A stretch of DNA of 44,531 nt from NCBI GenBank assembly GCA_018819205.1, contig JAHJQE010000003.1, positions 1-44,531 on the forward strand, given 5' to 3'. The translations under genes and the position numbers were made by a program. The first letter of the stretch is position 1. The number at the start of each line of letters is the position of its first letter. Under the pieces are notes generated by a model. The model did not search any database, was not told the origin of the DNA, and was given only the letters and a program-made list of their open reading frames with translations. The stretch comes from Gammaproteobacteria bacterium. Lineage in GTDB: Bacteria; Pseudomonadota; Gammaproteobacteria; Burkholderiales; Gallionellaceae. Shown one piece after another: positions 42,378-44,531 of this stretch.

Positions 42378-44023
42378 GGCTTGATCACCACCACGAGTTG
42401 ATGGTCACGGAATATCTCTTTCATGGGCAGGCCTTTCTCCTCCAGTTCGGGCAACACGCGCAACGGCATGATCGCATAGGCTTCCTTGTCGCTATTCCAG
42501 CGTTGCGCGAACGTGGCGATATCGGGTATCCACTTGTGCGGTTCTTGCTGGATGCCGAATGCCATCTCGTCCTTGAAATCGACCAGAATAAACGTGCGCT
42601 TCAGGTAGAACGGCAGCGTCTGCTCATAGTTCTCGATCGAATAGAACGGTGCTTCGGGTTTGATGTGCGGGGCGATCGCTTCGGCGATCGGATAGCCTGA
42701 TCTTTCACGGGCGATGGTGTTGTAGCCGGTGATGCCGATCTGCCCGGCCAGCAACGAAGCCAGCGCAAGCACTGCCAGAGCGCTCGCCACTTTTTCGCGC
42801 CTGATACCGTAAAGAGCGATGGCCGTTCCCACCAGCCAGATTGCAGCGGCTATCGTCAGCCAGTCGGCGTAGGCGGAATACATCTCATGCTGTACCGGAT
42901 TCTCGGACTGCTGATTGACCAGCGGACCCAGTCCGAACAGCAAGACCAGCAATACCGGCAGCACCGGTGCGATCAACCAGAACAGGCGACGCGCAGACAT
43001 CGCAGCGATCTGCTTGCCCATCAGCAAGGCCAGCGCGGGGAACATCGGCAGCAGATAGGACGGCAGTTTGGAACTGGAAAGCGAGAAGAACAGATAGACG
43101 AACACTGCCCACACCAGCAGGAAACGTTCGGGACTGAAGTGACGAAGCTGTGCGGCACTGCCACGCCATGTGCGCAGCAAAGCATCTACCATCAACAAGG
43201 TCCAGGGCAGCATGCCGAATAGCAGGATGGGCACGAAGTAGTGCCATGGCTGATAGCGTGAGTGCACCTTGGTCAGGAAGCGTTCGAAGTGTTCGTGTAT
43301 GAAGAAGAACTGAAAGAACTCGGGATTGGCCTGCATCACCAGCACGAACCATGGCGCGGCGACCGCGAAGAACGCCAGCAGCCCGCTGATCCAGTGCATG
43401 CGCAGCCATATCGCCGCATCCCGATTGAAGACCGAATAGAGGAATAAGGCAGCAGCGGGCAGGATCAGGCCCATCAAACCCTTGCTCAACACCGCCAATG
43501 CCATGCCAGCCCAAGCCAGCATCATCCAGTTGCGCCTGAAGGGAATCGCTTGTTCATTCTGTGCCAGCAACAGCGAGAAGATGCCAAGCGTGATGAAGAA
43601 GGTCACGCCCATGTCGAGCGTGTTCACATGCGCCATCAATACATAGAGCGTACTGCTGCCAAGGATCAGCGCGGCATACAACCCCGCCGCCCTTCCGAAC
43701 AGGCGCATACCTACGAAACCGGTGAGCAGGATGCCAAGGAAACCGGTCAGCGCGGTCCACAGGCGCGAGGTCCATTGATGTTCACCGAATACCTCGTAAG
43801 CGACTGCCGTGGCCCAGTACTGCAACGGAGGTTTTTCGAAATATTTGAAGTCGTTGAGGTGGGGAGTGACCCAATCACCGCTGGCCACCATCTCGCGCGG
43901 GATCTCTGCGTATCGCCCCTCATCCGGCTTGATCAGTTTGCGGTATTCCAGATTGCCGAACCAGATGACAACCAAGGCCAGTAAAGTCAGCCATAGGGTG
44001 CGTCGAGAGAAAGGAAGATTCAT
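42374..44023 (-). CDS. arnT: Undecaprenyl phosphate-aminoarabinose:lipid A transferase
   Basis: 549 residues. A family 39/83 membrane glycosyltransferase with about 11-12 helices. The catalytic region KPDEGRYAEIPREMVASGDW (about 33-52) follows the first helix, as in ArnT, and the FEKPPLQYWATAVAYEVFGE segment (about 62-81) is conserved. It adds L-Ara4N to lipid A in the periplasm, lowering negative charge and giving resistance to cationic peptides and polymyxin. It is the first gene of the operon here, whereas in E. coli it is fifth. The gap to xseA is only 37 bp. Confidence 0.9.
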   Translation of the reverse strand: MNLPFSRRTLWLTLLALVVIWFGNLEYRKLIKPDEGRYAEIPREMVASGDWVTPHLNDFKYFEKPPLQYWATAVAYEVFGEHQWTSRLWTALTGFLGILLTGFVGMRLFGRAAGLYAALILGSSTLYVLMAHVNTLDMGVTFFITLGIFSLLLAQNEQAIPFRRNWMMLAWAGMALAVLSKGLMGLILPAAALFLYSVFNRDAAIWLRMHWISGLLAFFAVAAPWFVLVMQANPEFFQFFFIHEHFERFLTKVHSRYQPWHYFVPILLFGMLPWTLLMVDALLRTWRGSAAQLRHFSPERFLLVWAVFVYLFFSLSSSKLPSYLLPMFPALALLMGKQIAAMSARRLFWLIAPVLPVLLVLLFGLGPLVNQQSENPVQHEMYSAYADWLTIAAAIWLVGTAIALYGIRREKVASALAVLALASLLAGQIGITGYNTIARERSGYPIAEAIAPHIKPEAPFYSIENYEQTLPFYLKRTFILVDFKDEMAFGIQQEPHKWIPDIATFAQRWNSDKEAYAIMPLRVLPELEEKGLPMKEIFRDHQLVVVIKP

Positions 44024-44052
44024 CTTGGATAAGTATCGGGAAGCGAGCGCGG

Positions 44053-44058
44053 ATTTTA
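44053..44058 (-). promoter_or_regulatory. Possible -10 of the arn operon
   Basis: TAAAAT on the reverse strand about 30 bases before the arnT ATG. No good -35 and no PmrA-type repeat pair was seen in the short gap, so the promoter may instead lie inside xseA. Confidence 0.25.
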
Positions 44059-44060
44059 TC

Positions 44061-44531
44061 CTAAACTACTTTCGGCTCTAGTGTTTCCTGCACCAGAACT
44101 TGTGCTCCGCCTTGTGCAAACTTGATATCCAGCAATTCACCGTTCGTAATTTGGTGACTGTCGGTCACGATGTCTCCGTTCCTGTTTCGCACCAGACTAT
44201 AGCCACGCGCCAGTACTTGATTCGGGTCGAGCAGATGCAGATGTTGTTGTAGCGCGAGCAACCTGTCTTCGTGGCGTTCAAGCTGACGCGCCAAGGCGGC
44301 CGCCATGCGTTGGGAGCAAGTAGCCAGCAGATGGTGCGGTGCCTCTACATCCGGAGCGAGAGCACCCAGGCGTTGCATGAGAGAACGCAACTGCCATGCC
44401 CTTTGCTGCATCAGGCTGCCTTGCGACAGATCGAGGCGGCGGCGCATGGCATCCAGAAGATCCGTCTGCTGCTGTATACGCTGTGCCGGATGTACCAGTC
44501 TGCGCTGCAGATAGTCCAGCTGCTGCATGCG
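44061..44531 (-). CDS. xseA: Exodeoxyribonuclease VII large subunit, C-terminal part, runs off the right edge
   Basis: 157 codons of the C-terminal end. The helical coiled-coil region (LQRRLVHPAQRIQQQTDLLD, LSQGSLMQQRAW and later QLERHEDRLLALQQHLHLLDP) is followed by the family's DPNQVLARGYSLVRNRNGDIVTD and the end domain (LLDIKFAQGGAQVLV). XseA with XseB forms the single-strand nuclease ExoVII. The catalytic and OB-fold parts would be to the right of the window. Confidence 0.9.
   Translation of the reverse strand, partial: RMQQLDYLQRRLVHPAQRIQQQTDLLDAMRRRLDLSQGSLMQQRAWQLRSLMQRLGALAPDVEAPHHLLATCSQRMAAALARQLERHEDRLLALQQHLHLLDPNQVLARGYSLVRNRNGDIVTDSHQITNGELLDIKFAQGGAQVLVQETLEPKVV

Overview
The window looks like a betaproteobacterial chromosome, probably of the Nitrosomonadales (Gallionellaceae-like). 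This is an inference from gene content: the ratA/smpB divergent pair, the trpS-scpA-scpB run, an endonuclease-type MutL, a full lipid A L-Ara4N locus and many sensory c-di-GMP proteins. Most of it is ordinary, tightly packed core genome. The left 3.4 kb is different.

1-3.4 kb: the end of an integrative, probably conjugative, element. All genes read leftward: a complete tyrosine integrase, a small membrane protein, a small DNA-binding-like protein, a helix-turn-helix replication-type protein, and the N-terminal 115 codons of a MOBH/TraI-type relaxase that runs off the left edge. The element ends at a truncated 3' part of tRNA-Ser(GGA) (about 3325-3387), the expected attachment-site remnant. 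A second, degenerate copy of the tRNA tail with its own terminator lies about 230 bp further on (3596-3649), which suggests an older insertion or a decayed boundary.

3.7-8.4 kb: a 1282-residue periplasm-sensing GGDEF/EAL protein and the PEP synthase regulator PpsR. 8.4-14.8 kb: a nine-gene leftward run with overlapping or abutting genes (ratA, rnfH, PHP phosphoesterase, YciO-like, M50 protease, trpS, scpA, scpB, RNA methyltransferase). 14.8-17.9 kb, rightward: smpB, msrA, a DUF4149-like membrane protein and a B12-binding radical SAM protein, ending in a bidirectional terminator against leftward pntAB (18.0-21.0 kb).

21.1-29.9 kb: an eight-gene leftward operon with almost no intergenic space, ending in a clear terminator: TonB-dependent receptor, DUF4198-like periplasmic protein, membrane polyferredoxin, DsbD/TauE-like membrane protein, second receptor, tonB, exbB, exbD. 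The operon carries its own energisation system and a membrane electron-transfer pair, which suggests redox-assisted uptake of a metal. It is the best candidate here for an undescribed system. Its substrate cannot be read from the sequence.

30.0-34.0 kb, rightward: mutL (probably leaderless, with a REP-like palindrome translated in frame inside its linker), aroG-type DAHP synthase and miaA. 34.0-36.6 kb, leftward: a PAS-PAS-GAF-HD-GYP protein overlapping a bacteriohemerythrin. 36.9-44.0 kb, leftward: an L-Ara4N (arn) operon in the order arnT, one arnE/F-like gene, arnB, arnC, formyltransferase, UDP-GlcA decarboxylase, arnD, with the usual bifunctional ArnA split into two genes. The window closes inside xseA.
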